In this document: positions 8,545-17,098 of the stretch, in pieces
How positions within the stretch are numbered: the stretch's first letter is position 1
How the letters are laid out: every line of letters starts with the position of its first letter
Assembly (NCBI GenBank): GCA_964575845.1
Contig: CAZNSX010000001.1
Coordinates: 248,001-312,000, forward strand
DNA length: 64,000 nucleotides
Reading direction: 5' to 3'
From: CAZNSX01 sp964575845
Lineage (GTDB): Bacteria; UBA8248; CAZNSX01
The notes under the pieces: model-generated
The model's input: the letters and a program-made list of their open reading frames with translations, nothing else
The model's database searches: none
What the model was told of the DNA's origin: nothing
Position numbers and translations under genes: made by a program

Positions 8545-9045
8545 ATGAGCCGGGGTGCTCCCGCTCAGTCAGTACAGATGGCGCGCTGCAAGGGCGTGAG
8601 GAATTCTTTGGGAACGATTTTCAAGGTTACGACCAGACACGCAGTCTGTGCCGCAGTATATTTGGCTGAAAATGCAGTGGATAAGACTGTTACTGCGGAT
8701 GAAATATCGCGCAACAGAAATATCCCGATCACTTACCTGCCAAGAATCTTGAGCAAGATGGCGAAAGCCGGAATTATCAAATCGTTTCACGGGGGCAGGG
8801 AAAAGGGATACAGGATAATACGTGGGATAGGCACTATCTCTCTTTTTGAGATTTTCGACCTCTTCGAAGGGTGGTCCCAGAAGGGTTGTCTTCTTTGCCC
8901 GGGGGATAAGAATTGTGACTGCGCGGTGCCATACTACTGCGAAACTATCAAGGACCGAATGTTTGAGCCTTTGAGGCACGTAACTTTGGGAGATCTCTGC
9001 GATCGGAATCAAAAGTTTGTAAAGAAGAAGATAATGAAGGCATAA
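8545..9045 (+). CDS. Rrf2 family transcriptional regulator (iron-sulfur type)
   Basis: The protein has the Rrf2 winged-helix DNA-binding domain, beginning at VTTRHAVCAAVYLAEN, with the family helix ITYLPRILSKMAKAGIIKSFHGGREKGY. A cysteine cluster CLLCPGDKNCDC plus a later YYC sits where IscR and NsrR bind their cluster, so it probably senses iron-sulfur status, nitric oxide or redox state. The frame is open from 8413. I chose the ATG at 8545 because a GGAG lies upstream and the N-terminal extension has no domain; 8461 and 8578 are alternatives. It precedes the ABC importer and AOR genes and is a reasonable candidate for their regulator. Confidence 0.82.
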   Translation: MSRGAPAQSVQMARCKGVRNSLGTIFKVTTRHAVCAAVYLAENAVDKTVTADEISRNRNIPITYLPRILSKMAKAGIIKSFHGGREKGYRIIRGIGTISLFEIFDLFEGWSQKGCLLCPGDKNCDCAVPYYCETIKDRMFEPLRHVTLGDLCDRNQKFVKKKIMKA

Positions 9046-9165
9046 TTTTTTTATGCTCAATATGACCAATTTTGTAATATTACTTATTCAGTCATCATGA
9101 AAAAGTTAAGGGAGCTGGCGAAAAATCCGCCCTTTTCACAATTCTAGAAGGAGAACTGCGGAAAA

Positions 9166-10149
9166 ATGGCGTCCATTCACAAGAACTATCTACGGATAAC
9201 ATTGACGCCCACAATTTGCGGCGTTGTCCTCATCCTGGTGAATTACCTCGCGCCCTATCGCGGGTTTTATTCCACTCCTGAAAAGACTTTCTATATACCC
9301 GCAATGGCGCTTGTCTTCATGGTGGCTTTCAACGCCATTCTGTTAATCTCCAAGTTTTTTCCCGAGCGCTTCTCGCGTGAAAGAATCATGTACCTGAGCG
9401 ACGTTTTCAGCATGGCTATTCTGACTTTGCTGGCTTATGAGGTGCTGACCAATCGCGCGCCATTTCTGAAGCAGCTCAAGTCCCCTATTTTCCCTTCCCT
9501 CAATCATGTCGTGGACACTTTTCATGAGGATTTCGTGTTGCTCCTGTGGGACTGCACCACGGCCAGTTTGGGGATCGTTCTGACGGGCTGGTTGACCGGC
9601 ATTGTCATTGCCGCTCCCCTGGGGATCTTCCTCGGATGGAGTAAATATATGATGCGGGTGGTCAACCCCTTCCTCCGCATCGCCAACGCCATACCGGTGC
9701 CTACATGGATCCCCATACTGATCGTTGCCATGCCGACCCTGTGGTGGTCCATGTCGATGCTCCTTTTCATAGGGACTTTCTTTGCAGTGCTCAACAATAC
9801 CATTCTGGGCATCCGCAATATAGACCGGCGCTATGTGGAGGCCGGTGAGATGTTGGGCTCCACGGAAAGGCAGATCCTATGGCGCATCGCCGTGCCGTTC
9901 GCCATGCCGAACATCTTTGCCGGGATACTGACGGGTTGGATTTTGTGCATCATGCTTGTGATCATTGCGGAGATGATAGGTGCGAGCACCGGCATCGGGT
10001 GGTACCTCATGTACACGAGAGGATGGGGTGAGTACCGGAAGGTGATAGCGGGGATGCTGTGGAGCGGCATCATAGGCCTTGCCGGGTACGAGGCTATACG
10101 GGCTGTAGAATCGCGTCTGCTGCGCTGGCGGGTCGGAATCGTTCGATAG
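9166..10149 (+). CDS. ABC transporter permease, Tau/Ssu (nitrate/sulfonate/taurine) type
   Basis: The 327-residue inner-membrane protein has two extra N-terminal helices, then the BPD_transp_1 domain from about residue 125 on. The coupling loop that docks to the ATPase is visible as EAGEMLGSTERQILWRIAVP. It resembles SsuC/TauC permeases. It is followed by two binding-protein genes and two ATPase genes and is the only permease gene among them, so the membrane part is presumably a homodimer carrying two different ATPases. The substrate is not predictable; nearby AOR genes suggest an organic solute or oxyanion. Confidence 0.88.
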   Translation: MASIHKNYLRITLTPTICGVVLILVNYLAPYRGFYSTPEKTFYIPAMALVFMVAFNAILLISKFFPERFSRERIMYLSDVFSMAILTLLAYEVLTNRAPFLKQLKSPIFPSLNHVVDTFHEDFVLLLWDCTTASLGIVLTGWLTGIVIAAPLGIFLGWSKYMMRVVNPFLRIANAIPVPTWIPILIVAMPTLWWSMSMLLFIGTFFAVLNNTILGIRNIDRRYVEAGEMLGSTERQILWRIAVPFAMPNIFAGILTGWILCIMLVIIAEMIGASTGIGWYLMYTRGWGEYRKVIAGMLWSGIIGLAGYEAIRAVESRLLRWRVGIVR

Positions 10150-10284
10150 GGCTTGCCTTCGCGAAAGGAGGTGAGAGCTCAAGGGAGATGACATTCGGGA
10201 GGTGATTTTTGTAAGTGCTGGTGGTCTCTATTATTAGTGGATGACTCGGCAGGGTGAAGGCGACAACTGAAGGAGGAAGATGCT

Positions 10285-11331
10285 ATGAGAGGAGAGATCA
10301 GTCGCCGAGGGTTTCTGAAGGGAGCGGCAGCTTCGGCCGGTATTGCAGGTTTGGGGGGAGCCGGCCTGCTGCACGGCCTTGGAGGGGAGAGCAAAGCCGC
10401 CTCTGAAATTACCCACCCCACGCTCGCGGTCTTTCCCACCGCCATGTGCCACGCCCCCATGCGGATGATGTATGAGAAGGGCTTCTACAAGAAGCATGGT
10501 CCGGAGAACTTCAGCCTCACGATCCTCTCTGATTGGGATCCGGTCAGGGAGGGGCTCATCGGGGGTAAGCTGCACTATGCCTATAGCGGGGGCCTCGAGG
10601 GCGTCATCCAGGTCGACCGGGGGATGCCCTTCAAATGGACAGGTGGAGTGCACACGGGCTGCATCCTGACGGGTGCACAGCCTGAAATTAAGCACTATAG
10701 GGATTTGAAGGGAAAGAAGATCGCGGTGAATGTATTGGGTTCCTTCCCCTACTTCATTACCATGAGCCAGTTATATGAAGCCGGCCTGGACCCTTGGAAG
10801 GATGCCAAGATTCTCGTGGTATCTCCTCCCGATATGATCCCGGCCTTCAGGCAGAGGAAGGTTGACGCGATCACCATGTGGGACCCCATCGTGCCGCTTC
10901 TGGCTGAGCTCAACATTCCCCACAACGTCATCTTCGACAACAGCAAGACCGAGGGCTGGGCGGACAAGATCTGCTGCTTCGGCATGATGCCCGGGTACAT
11001 GGTCGAGGAGCACCCGGGCATGGTATGGCAGTTCAATAAATCCATCGAAGCGGCGAGCCACTGGCTCGCCGAGAGCGATGATAACATCCGGGAGTGCGTC
11101 GACATCCAGATAAAGAAGAAATACGCACCTGGCGTGGCAAAGGCCGACTTCCAGTTCAAGCTCATAAAGAGCTATAACTTCGGAGTTGCAGGCGACCAGG
11201 ATCTCACTTACAGGTCGATCTTATTTTACGTCGGCCTGGCGAAAAAGTTCGGCGCCATCAAGCGCTCCGAGAAAGAGATGGTGGACCTCATATGGAGAGA
11301 TTACACAAAGCTTCCCAAGGAGCCGGTATAG
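10285..11331 (+). CDS. Tat-exported ABC substrate-binding protein, NMT1/SsuA-TauA type (copy 1)
   Basis: The 348-residue protein begins with a twin-arginine signal, ISRRGFLKG, followed by an Ala/Gly-rich hydrophobic stretch and a cut site near SKAAS. The mature part has the family pattern of NMT1-like binding proteins (MRMMYEKGFYKKHGPENF, PPDMIPAFRQRKVDAI, ALTMWDP-like segment). Export by Tat implies folding in the cytoplasm, perhaps around a ligand or cofactor. The next gene is a close paralogue, with much the same signal peptide and long identical blocks, so the pair arose by tandem duplication. Confidence 0.9.
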   Translation: MRGEISRRGFLKGAAASAGIAGLGGAGLLHGLGGESKAASEITHPTLAVFPTAMCHAPMRMMYEKGFYKKHGPENFSLTILSDWDPVREGLIGGKLHYAYSGGLEGVIQVDRGMPFKWTGGVHTGCILTGAQPEIKHYRDLKGKKIAVNVLGSFPYFITMSQLYEAGLDPWKDAKILVVSPPDMIPAFRQRKVDAITMWDPIVPLLAELNIPHNVIFDNSKTEGWADKICCFGMMPGYMVEEHPGMVWQFNKSIEAASHWLAESDDNIRECVDIQIKKKYAPGVAKADFQFKLIKSYNFGVAGDQDLTYRSILFYVGLAKKFGAIKRSEKEMVDLIWRDYTKLPKEPV

Positions 11332-11427
11332 TTCCGAGGAGATAGCCATGGGGGGTGGCCCAAGGAGCTTATCCTTCCAGGGGCACCGGTATAAGAACGA
11401 AGGAGGCAGTTGAGGGAGGAGGATGAG

Positions 11428-12474
11428 ATGAAAGGGCAAATCAGTCGCCGGGGGTTTCTTAAGGGAGCAGTTGCTTCTGCCGGTCTGGCAGGCGCGGGGG
11501 GAGCCGGCCTGCTGCACGGCCTCGGAGGGGAGAGCAGCGCGGCCTCCAAGATTGCCAACCCCACGCTCGGGGTCTTTCCCACCGCCATGTGCCACGCGCC
11601 CATGCGGATGATGTACGAGAAGGGCTTCTACAAGAAGTATGGTCCGGAGAACTTCCGCCTCACCACCATCTCCGATAGGGATCCCGTCAATGAGGGCCTG
11701 ATCGGCGGCAAGCTGCAGATGGCCTATGGAGCCGGCCTTGAGGCCCTCATTCTGATCGACCGGGGGATGCCCTTCGTCCTCACGGGCGGCGTCCACACGG
11801 GCTGCATCAGGGCGGTGGCCCAGCCGGAAATCCAGAGCTGGAAGGAGTTGAAGGGCAAGACCCTCGCGGTGAACATAATCGGTACTTTCCCGTATTGCAT
11901 TGCCCTCAGCCAGATCCATGAGGCCGGCCTGGACTACCTTAGGGATGTCAAGATTCTTGTCGTATCTCCTCCCGACATGATCCCGGCCTTCAGACAGAGG
12001 AAGGTCGACGCGATCATCATGTGGGACCCCATCCCCATGCTTATCGGCGAGCTCAACATCCCGCACAACATGATCTGGGACATGAGCACGGCCAAGGGCT
12101 GGAAGGACATGGTGTGCTGCCAGGTACAGATGACAAGGGAATTCGTCAACGAACACCCCGGCATGGTATGGCAGTTCAACAAATGCCTTGAAGCGGCAAG
12201 CCACTGGCTCGCCGAGAGCGATGACAACATCCGGGAGTGCGTCGACATCCAGATAAAGAAGAAATACGTCCCTGGCGTGGCGAAGGCCGACTTCCAGTTC
12301 AGGCTCATAAAGAGCTATGACTTTAGCGTTGCTGGAGACCAGGAGCGCACTCTGGAGTCGATTAAATTTTACGGGGAGGTGGGGAAAAAGTTCGGAGCCA
12401 TCAAAGGGGATGTGAAAGAACTCGTGAAGCGCCTATGGGTAGATTATACAAAGCTTCCCCAAAAGCCCATATGA
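11428..12474 (+). CDS. Tat-exported ABC substrate-binding protein, NMT1/SsuA-TauA type (copy 2)
   Basis: This is a 348-residue paralogue of the preceding gene, with the same twin-arginine signal ISRRGFLKG and long identical blocks such as ECVDIQIKKKY. The two differ mainly around residues 75-100, 140-155 and the last 60, which may change ligand choice. I chose the ATG at 11428, where GAGGAGGATGAG precedes it and the N-terminus then matches copy 1; a TTG at 11410 would add six residues. The two copies share one permease and one ATPase pair. Confidence 0.9.
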   Translation: MKGQISRRGFLKGAVASAGLAGAGGAGLLHGLGGESSAASKIANPTLGVFPTAMCHAPMRMMYEKGFYKKYGPENFRLTTISDRDPVNEGLIGGKLQMAYGAGLEALILIDRGMPFVLTGGVHTGCIRAVAQPEIQSWKELKGKTLAVNIIGTFPYCIALSQIHEAGLDYLRDVKILVVSPPDMIPAFRQRKVDAIIMWDPIPMLIGELNIPHNMIWDMSTAKGWKDMVCCQVQMTREFVNEHPGMVWQFNKCLEAASHWLAESDDNIRECVDIQIKKKYVPGVAKADFQFRLIKSYDFSVAGDQERTLESIKFYGEVGKKFGAIKGDVKELVKRLWVDYTKLPQKPI

Positions 12475-12516
12475 CTTATGGGGGAAAGTCTCTGGTGGGC
12501 TGTCCCCGTGGCCGAT

Positions 12517-12537
12517 CCCTCATAAGCCGGATGAGGG
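12517..12537 (+). other. Short hairpin between binding-protein and ATPase genes
   Basis: CCCTCAT at 12517-12523 pairs perfectly with ATGAGGG at 12531-12537 around a 7-base loop. Without a T-run it is more likely an mRNA 3'-end stabiliser that favours high expression of the upstream binding protein than a full stop. Confidence 0.35.
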
Positions 12538-12549
12538 TGGAATAAGGAC

Positions 12550-13356
12550 GTGCCTGAGATGAGCGGCGAGCCCATAATCCGCCTTGACGACGTCACGAAG
12601 CATTACGGCGCCTTCAGGGTCCTCGAGGGGGTCAGCCTGGATATCCAGGATGGTGATTTCGTCGTCTTCGTGGGCCCCACGGGGTGCGGCCGGACGGTTC
12701 TCTTGAGGCTCATCGCGGGCTTCGAGCAGCCTTCCAGCGGGAGGGTCTATTACAGGGGAGAGCCCGTTATGGGGCCGAGCCCCGAACGGGGAATGATTTA
12801 CCAGGACGTCCTCTTGTTCCCCTGGATGAAGGTATTGGATAACGTGGTCTATGGCCTCAGGACCAGGGGGTACCCTAGAGAGGAATACGAGAGAGATGGC
12901 CGGGAGTGGCTGAGGCGCATCGGCCTCGGGAGGTTCGAGAACAACTATGTCTACGAGCTTTCCGGAGGCATGCAGCAGAGGGTCGGGATTGCCAGAATAA
13001 TGGTCAACCGCTCCCGTGTGATTCTCTGCGATGAGCCCTTCGGCAGCCTCGACTGGATTGCCAGGGAGGCCCTCCAGGCCGAGTTGCTTAAGGTGTGGGA
13101 GAGGACGGACGGCTCACGGGCGGCATCCGCCACCGGTGGCATGGGAGAGGAAACCAAGAGGACCATCATCCACACAACCCACAGTATTGAGGAGGCTGTC
13201 TTCCTGGGCCGGAAAGTGCTCATCCTATCCAGCCGGCCGGCGAGCATAATGGAGGTCGTAGATGTCGACCTCCCCGAGCCGCGCTGGAAGGGGGAAGTCC
13301 GCTTCACTAAGCGATACGCGGAGCTTGTCGAGTACATCAGCTCAAGGATCGCATAG
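12550..13356 (+). CDS. ABC transporter ATP-binding protein, SsuB/TauB type, with Walker A Lys replaced by Arg
   Basis: The 268-residue ATPase has Walker A GPTGCGRT (residues 42-49), where Arg48 stands in place of the near-invariant Lys. Its other motifs are normal: Q-loop Gln85, signature LSGGMQQ at 137-143, Walker B ending CDEP with Glu162, and a switch His in HTTHSIEE. A short Gly/Ala-rich insertion (ATGGMGEETK) lies before the H-loop strand. Start is GTG at 12550; an ATG three codons on is possible. The next gene encodes a second ATPase with an intact Walker A but a broken signature, so the two would pair to give one good and one poor ATP site. Confidence 0.9.
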   Translation: MPEMSGEPIIRLDDVTKHYGAFRVLEGVSLDIQDGDFVVFVGPTGCGRTVLLRLIAGFEQPSSGRVYYRGEPVMGPSPERGMIYQDVLLFPWMKVLDNVVYGLRTRGYPREEYERDGREWLRRIGLGRFENNYVYELSGGMQQRVGIARIMVNRSRVILCDEPFGSLDWIAREALQAELLKVWERTDGSRAASATGGMGEETKRTIIHTTHSIEEAVFLGRKVLILSSRPASIMEVVDVDLPEPRWKGEVRFTKRYAELVEYISSRIA

Positions 13357-13377
13357 GAACCATTCTTGGAGATGTAG

Positions 13378-14169
13378 ATGACCGCGATCGTAGAGGCAAG
13401 CGACCTTAGAAAGGTTTTTGAGCCCGACATCGTAGCGCTCGATGGGTTCAACCTACAGGTCGAGCAAGGGGATTTCGTAGCTCTCATCGGTCCGAGCGGT
13501 TGCGGGAAGACGACCTTCATGCGCATGATCGCGGGCTTCGAGAGCGTGACGGGAGGCTCGCTGCTTTTCGAGGGGAGCCCTGTTGAGGGGCCGGATTATA
13601 ACCGGGGCGTCGTTTTTCAGGACATACGCCTTTTCCCCTTCCTGAGCATCGAGGACAACATCCGGTACGGGATTGACACGAGGGGAGTTAATTCTGATAA
13701 ACGGGAAAGGATATTCCAGGAAATCGTCGAGAAATTCCAGCTGAGAGAGTTTCTGCCTTTTTACTCGCATGCCGTATCCCTCGGGACGCAGCAGAAGGTT
13801 GGGATGGCGAGGGTGCTGGCCAATGACCCAGACCTCATCATGTGTGATGAGCCCTTCAACAGCCTCGACTGGCGCACAAGGGATCAACTCCAGAGGCAGC
13901 TCCTGGAGCTCTGGCTTGAGAGGCGAATGACGGTAATCTACGTGACCCATAACGTCAGGGAGGCCGTCTATCTGGCGAAACGCGTGGTTGTCTTCACCGT
14001 CAGGCCCGGAAAGGTGAAAGAAGTTATCGAAATCGACCTGCCGGATGCCAGATGGGAGCCCGAGGTTCGACTCAGCCAGAGGTTCCTCGACCTCGTACGC
14101 CAGACAGCGGATTCGCTGAAGGATGAAGTGATAAAGGGCAGAGAGCTCGAGAGTATAGTGGGCTACTAA
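13378..14169 (+). CDS. ABC transporter ATP-binding protein, SsuB/TauB type, with degenerate signature motif
   Basis: The 263-residue ATPase has a normal Walker A GPSGCGKT (Lys44), Q-loop Gln81, Walker B CDEP with Glu158, and switch His in YVTHNVREA. The signature reads VSLGTQQ (133-139) where LSGGQQ is expected; the first Gly is Leu. In an ABC dimer each site uses Walker A of one subunit and the signature of the other, so its good Walker A would meet the intact signature of the preceding ATPase. It lies 21 bases after that gene and probably forms a heterodimer with it. Confidence 0.9.
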   Translation: MTAIVEASDLRKVFEPDIVALDGFNLQVEQGDFVALIGPSGCGKTTFMRMIAGFESVTGGSLLFEGSPVEGPDYNRGVVFQDIRLFPFLSIEDNIRYGIDTRGVNSDKRERIFQEIVEKFQLREFLPFYSHAVSLGTQQKVGMARVLANDPDLIMCDEPFNSLDWRTRDQLQRQLLELWLERRMTVIYVTHNVREAVYLAKRVVVFTVRPGKVKEVIEIDLPDARWEPEVRLSQRFLDLVRQTADSLKDEVIKGRELESIVGY

Positions 14170-14183
14170 GAAGGGGATGGAAG

Positions 14184-14489
14184 ATGGATAGAGTCCTGAT
14201 GGTGGACCCGGAAAATTGCACCGCATGCAGCATCTGCGAACTCGTCTGTTCCTTTGAGCACCACGGCCAGTACAACCCCAAGAAGTCCTATATCAGGGTG
14301 AGCAAGAATCGTGAACTCGGAGTTCACCTGCCGCTCCTGACGGCTAGCTGCGACCTCTGCGGGGGAGACGAGAAGTGCGCTCTCTGGTGCCCCACCGAGT
14401 GCATAAAATTCGTTCCCCTCAAGGAGGCTGCCCAAGGGCGGAGGGGCTTGAAGCTCTCTCCCTATCCCTCTCCCCTTCTTGCAAGCTAG
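14184..14489 (+). CDS. Ferredoxin-like 2x[4Fe-4S] small subunit paired with aldehyde oxidoreductase 1
   Basis: The 101-residue protein has two cluster motifs: CTACSICELVC near residues 12-22 and CDLCGGDEKCALWCP near 56-70. It lacks the compact ferredoxin fold spacing and looks like the electron-transfer small subunit found next to bacterial AOR genes. It starts 15 bases after the second ATPase gene, and its end lies 28 bases before the AOR start, so one transcript probably carries the importer, this protein and the oxidoreductase. Its role would be to carry electrons between the AOR tungstopterin subunit and ferredoxin or another acceptor. Confidence 0.85.
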   Translation: MDRVLMVDPENCTACSICELVCSFEHHGQYNPKKSYIRVSKNRELGVHLPLLTASCDLCGGDEKCALWCPTECIKFVPLKEAAQGRRGLKLSPYPSPLLAS

Positions 14490-14517
14490 TCGGGCGGAAA
14501 AAGAGGAGGAGTTCGCG

Positions 14518-16428
14518 ATGAGTCTCAAGGGCTGGAAAGGCAAGACTCTCAGAGTGGACCTGGGGACGGGGAAGTCGCGGGTGGAGGAGACGAGGAAGGA
14601 CCTTCGCGAGGGCTATATCGGCGGCCGGGGCATGAACGCCCGGCTACTCTATGAAGAGGTTCCAGCCGGTGCCGACCCTCTTGGCCCTGAGAATAAGCTC
14701 TTCATCGCGCCCGGCCCCTTGAGCGGGACCATAGCACCGGGGAGCCAGAGGTTCACCATCACGGCCAAATCTCCACTGTCGGGCTTTTTGGGTGATTCCA
14801 ACGGGGGCGGCTATTTCGGGGCCGAGATGAAATATGCGGGATATGACTGCATCATCGTGGAGGGAGTCTCTGAGAAGCCCTGCTACATCTTTATCGAAGA
14901 CGGGAGAGTGGAGGTACGCGATGCCTCCCATCTTTGGGGGAAGATGGTTGGGGAGACGCAGGGGCTCCTGAGAGGGGAGCTCGGCGGCTCTGACCTGGGG
15001 ATTATGTGTATAGGGCCTGCGGGAGAGAAACTCGTCAAGATTGCCGGTATTCTCACCGATGTCGGTCGCATGTCCGCCCGGACGGGCATGGGGGCTGTCA
15101 TGGGCTCAAAGCGCCTCAAGGCCATAGTCGTGAGGGGCACGGGCGGGGTGGAGGTGGCCGATAACGCCGCCCTTGAGCGGGCCTATCGCCTCATCGTGGA
15201 AAGCTGGGAGGAGAACAAGGAATTTCATGAAATGTATAAGAGGTGGGGTACCGTGGGCATAATCCCCCTCTATAACAAGCTCGGCGTCCTCCCCAGCTAT
15301 AACTACAGGCAGGCCACCTACCCGGATATTGATGCCATAAACCAGGAGAGCCTCTTCAAGGGACATCATGTAATGAAGCGTGCCTGTTTCTCCTGCCCCC
15401 TTGCCTGCTCGCACACCTTCGCGGTGGAGGCGGGCCCCCACGCGGGAGCTCTTGCCGAGAGCATTCAGCTCGGCCCCCTGGAGCACTTCACGAGTCGTAT
15501 TGGCAATAATGACCTCAGCCTTGTGGTCAGGGCCCAGCAGCTTGTCAATGATTACGGTGTGGATGTCATGGACATGTGCGCCCTGATAGGCATGGCCATG
15601 GAGTGCTACGAGCAAGGGATATTGAAGAAAGAGGATCTGGGTGGCCTGGATCTCACCTGGGGCAATGGCCCGGCCATCCTGAGCCTCATCGAGATGACCG
15701 GCTCCCGTGAGGAAGGTCTGGGAGACACTCTGGCCGAAGGCCTGCGCTCTGCGGGGGAGAAGATAGGGAAGGGAGCCGAGCGCTATGCCCTACACGTGAA
15801 GGGGATCAGCCTCTCGACGGCTGACCCCCGGGGGAGCGACGGCTGGGGCTTCGCCTATGCCGTGGCGAGCCGCGGCGGGGACCACTGCCGTAGCATCCTC
15901 TTCTGCGAGCGGACTTGGGATCAGGCCCTGCATGAAGAGCTTCCCGATCACTACAAGGCGCTTGATCCTTACTCCTCAGAAGGAAAGCCCTATCTCGTCA
16001 AGTGGCATGAGGACCTCAGGGCAGCACAGAACTGCCTTGAGCTGTGCATCTTCACCGCCATGTACGGCACGGCCATGCTGCCCAAGACCCAGGCGGCGGT
16101 TTTAGGGGCCGTCACGGGAATGGACCTAGATGCGGCTGAGTTCATGCGGGTTGGCGAGCGGATAAATAACCTTGAGAGGGCCTTTAACGTGAGGGAGGGG
16201 CTGAGCCGCAAAGATGACACCTTTCCCGAGCGCTACCTCAAAGAGCCCCTCCCCGACGGGCCGGCCAAGGGAAGAGTGATAAATCTCGAGCCCATGCTCG
16301 ATGAGTACTATGAGCTCAGGGGCTGGGAGAAGGAGACGGGCTATCCCAAAAGAAGCAAACTCCTTGAGCTCGGCCTCGGGGACGTGGCCTCAGAGCTTGA
16401 GGCCATGGGAAGGCTCGGGAGGGAGTGA
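14518..16428 (+). CDS. Aldehyde:ferredoxin oxidoreductase family protein 1
   Basis: The 636-residue protein is a tungsten (or molybdenum) pterin enzyme that interconverts aldehydes and carboxylates, or a related substrate. The N-terminal AOR_N domain shows YIGGRGMNARLLYEE and the pterin-binding AKSPLSGF and NGGGYFGAEMKYAGYD. The [4Fe-4S] ligands are CFSCPLAC (Cys290, 293, 297) plus a late Cys in NCLELC. A second pterin motif is present in AVASRGGDHCRS. I chose ATG 14518 with GAGGAGG upstream; the longer frame begins at a TTG inside the ferredoxin gene. It pairs with the ferredoxin subunit before it. Confidence 0.92.
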   Translation: MSLKGWKGKTLRVDLGTGKSRVEETRKDLREGYIGGRGMNARLLYEEVPAGADPLGPENKLFIAPGPLSGTIAPGSQRFTITAKSPLSGFLGDSNGGGYFGAEMKYAGYDCIIVEGVSEKPCYIFIEDGRVEVRDASHLWGKMVGETQGLLRGELGGSDLGIMCIGPAGEKLVKIAGILTDVGRMSARTGMGAVMGSKRLKAIVVRGTGGVEVADNAALERAYRLIVESWEENKEFHEMYKRWGTVGIIPLYNKLGVLPSYNYRQATYPDIDAINQESLFKGHHVMKRACFSCPLACSHTFAVEAGPHAGALAESIQLGPLEHFTSRIGNNDLSLVVRAQQLVNDYGVDVMDMCALIGMAMECYEQGILKKEDLGGLDLTWGNGPAILSLIEMTGSREEGLGDTLAEGLRSAGEKIGKGAERYALHVKGISLSTADPRGSDGWGFAYAVASRGGDHCRSILFCERTWDQALHEELPDHYKALDPYSSEGKPYLVKWHEDLRAAQNCLELCIFTAMYGTAMLPKTQAAVLGAVTGMDLDAAEFMRVGERINNLERAFNVREGLSRKDDTFPERYLKEPLPDGPAKGRVINLEPMLDEYYELRGWEKETGYPKRSKLLELGLGDVASELEAMGRLGRE

Positions 16429-16732
16429 TTGGCCCCGGGGCTTAAAGGCGAGAAGGCTAGAGAGCCGGACGTTCTCTTCGGGCTTTAGCCCCTGGGAGGG
16501 AACTGAGAGAGAAAAAAGAGACTGCCAGGGGCTTCTTCTCCGTTATTTTGGATGGTGTTCAGCCGCCTTTTTCCTTCCCGAAGCGCAAAGGTTAGAGTGT
16601 CTCGCCTTTGCAATGAAAACTCAGCTAAGATTTGCCGTCAAGGATGAGGGAGGCTGGAGCCACGTCCCTAAGATTGCTTTTCCTTCGCTTATCTAGCGTG
16701 AGCAGGGTTTCTCTTGAGGGGAGGATTTCAAA
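16429..16732. other. Intergenic stretch between AOR 1 and ferredoxin 2
   Basis: The stretch begins with a hairpin (GGGGCTTAAAG near 16437 against CTTTAGCCCC near 16484), which may end the AOR 1 transcript. I see no gene; frames crossing this region have no motif. No convincing promoter was found, but the 300-base gap suggests that ferredoxin 2 and AOR 2 have their own. Confidence 0.4.
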
Positions 16733-17083
16733 TTGACGCCCGACGTGGAAAAGAAGCGCATCTTTGTGGAGGATAGCCTCTGCAATGGGTGCCGGATGTG
16801 CGAGATGATATGCTGCTTTCAGATGAATGGCTACTTCAACCCTCTTGAGGCCAACGTGCGGGTTGTCCATCAGGAAGAGAAGGGGCTTAACACGCCTCTT
16901 GTGAGTTGCGATGTTGACCCCTATCCCAACTGTCGTGAGCTTCCCCGCTGCGTCAAGTATTGCCCCACCGGGGCCCTTGTCTGGCAGAAAAGGGATGACT
17001 TTGCCGGGATGGTTCTCACCTTCAGGCGTCAGCGCGAGAGTCGTCCCTCCTACAAGGCTAGAGCGCCCTGGTGTCTGCGTTAG
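16733..17083 (+). CDS. Ferredoxin-like small subunit paired with aldehyde oxidoreductase 2
   Basis: The 116-residue protein has a first cluster motif CNGCRMCEMIC near residues 17-27 and a second group C-x7-C-x5-C-x3-CP (CDVDPYPNC then CVKYCPTGAL). The second group is unusual: the first pair is spaced by seven residues, where the paralogues at 14184 and 22472 have CxxC. A basic C-terminal tail follows. Start is TTG with GAGGGGAGG upstream. It ends 15 bases before AOR 2, itself atypical in its cluster cysteines, so the pair may have diverged together. Confidence 0.82.
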   Translation: MTPDVEKKRIFVEDSLCNGCRMCEMICCFQMNGYFNPLEANVRVVHQEEKGLNTPLVSCDVDPYPNCRELPRCVKYCPTGALVWQKRDDFAGMVLTFRRQRESRPSYKARAPWCLR

Positions 17084-17098
17084 GGAGGGGAGGGGATT

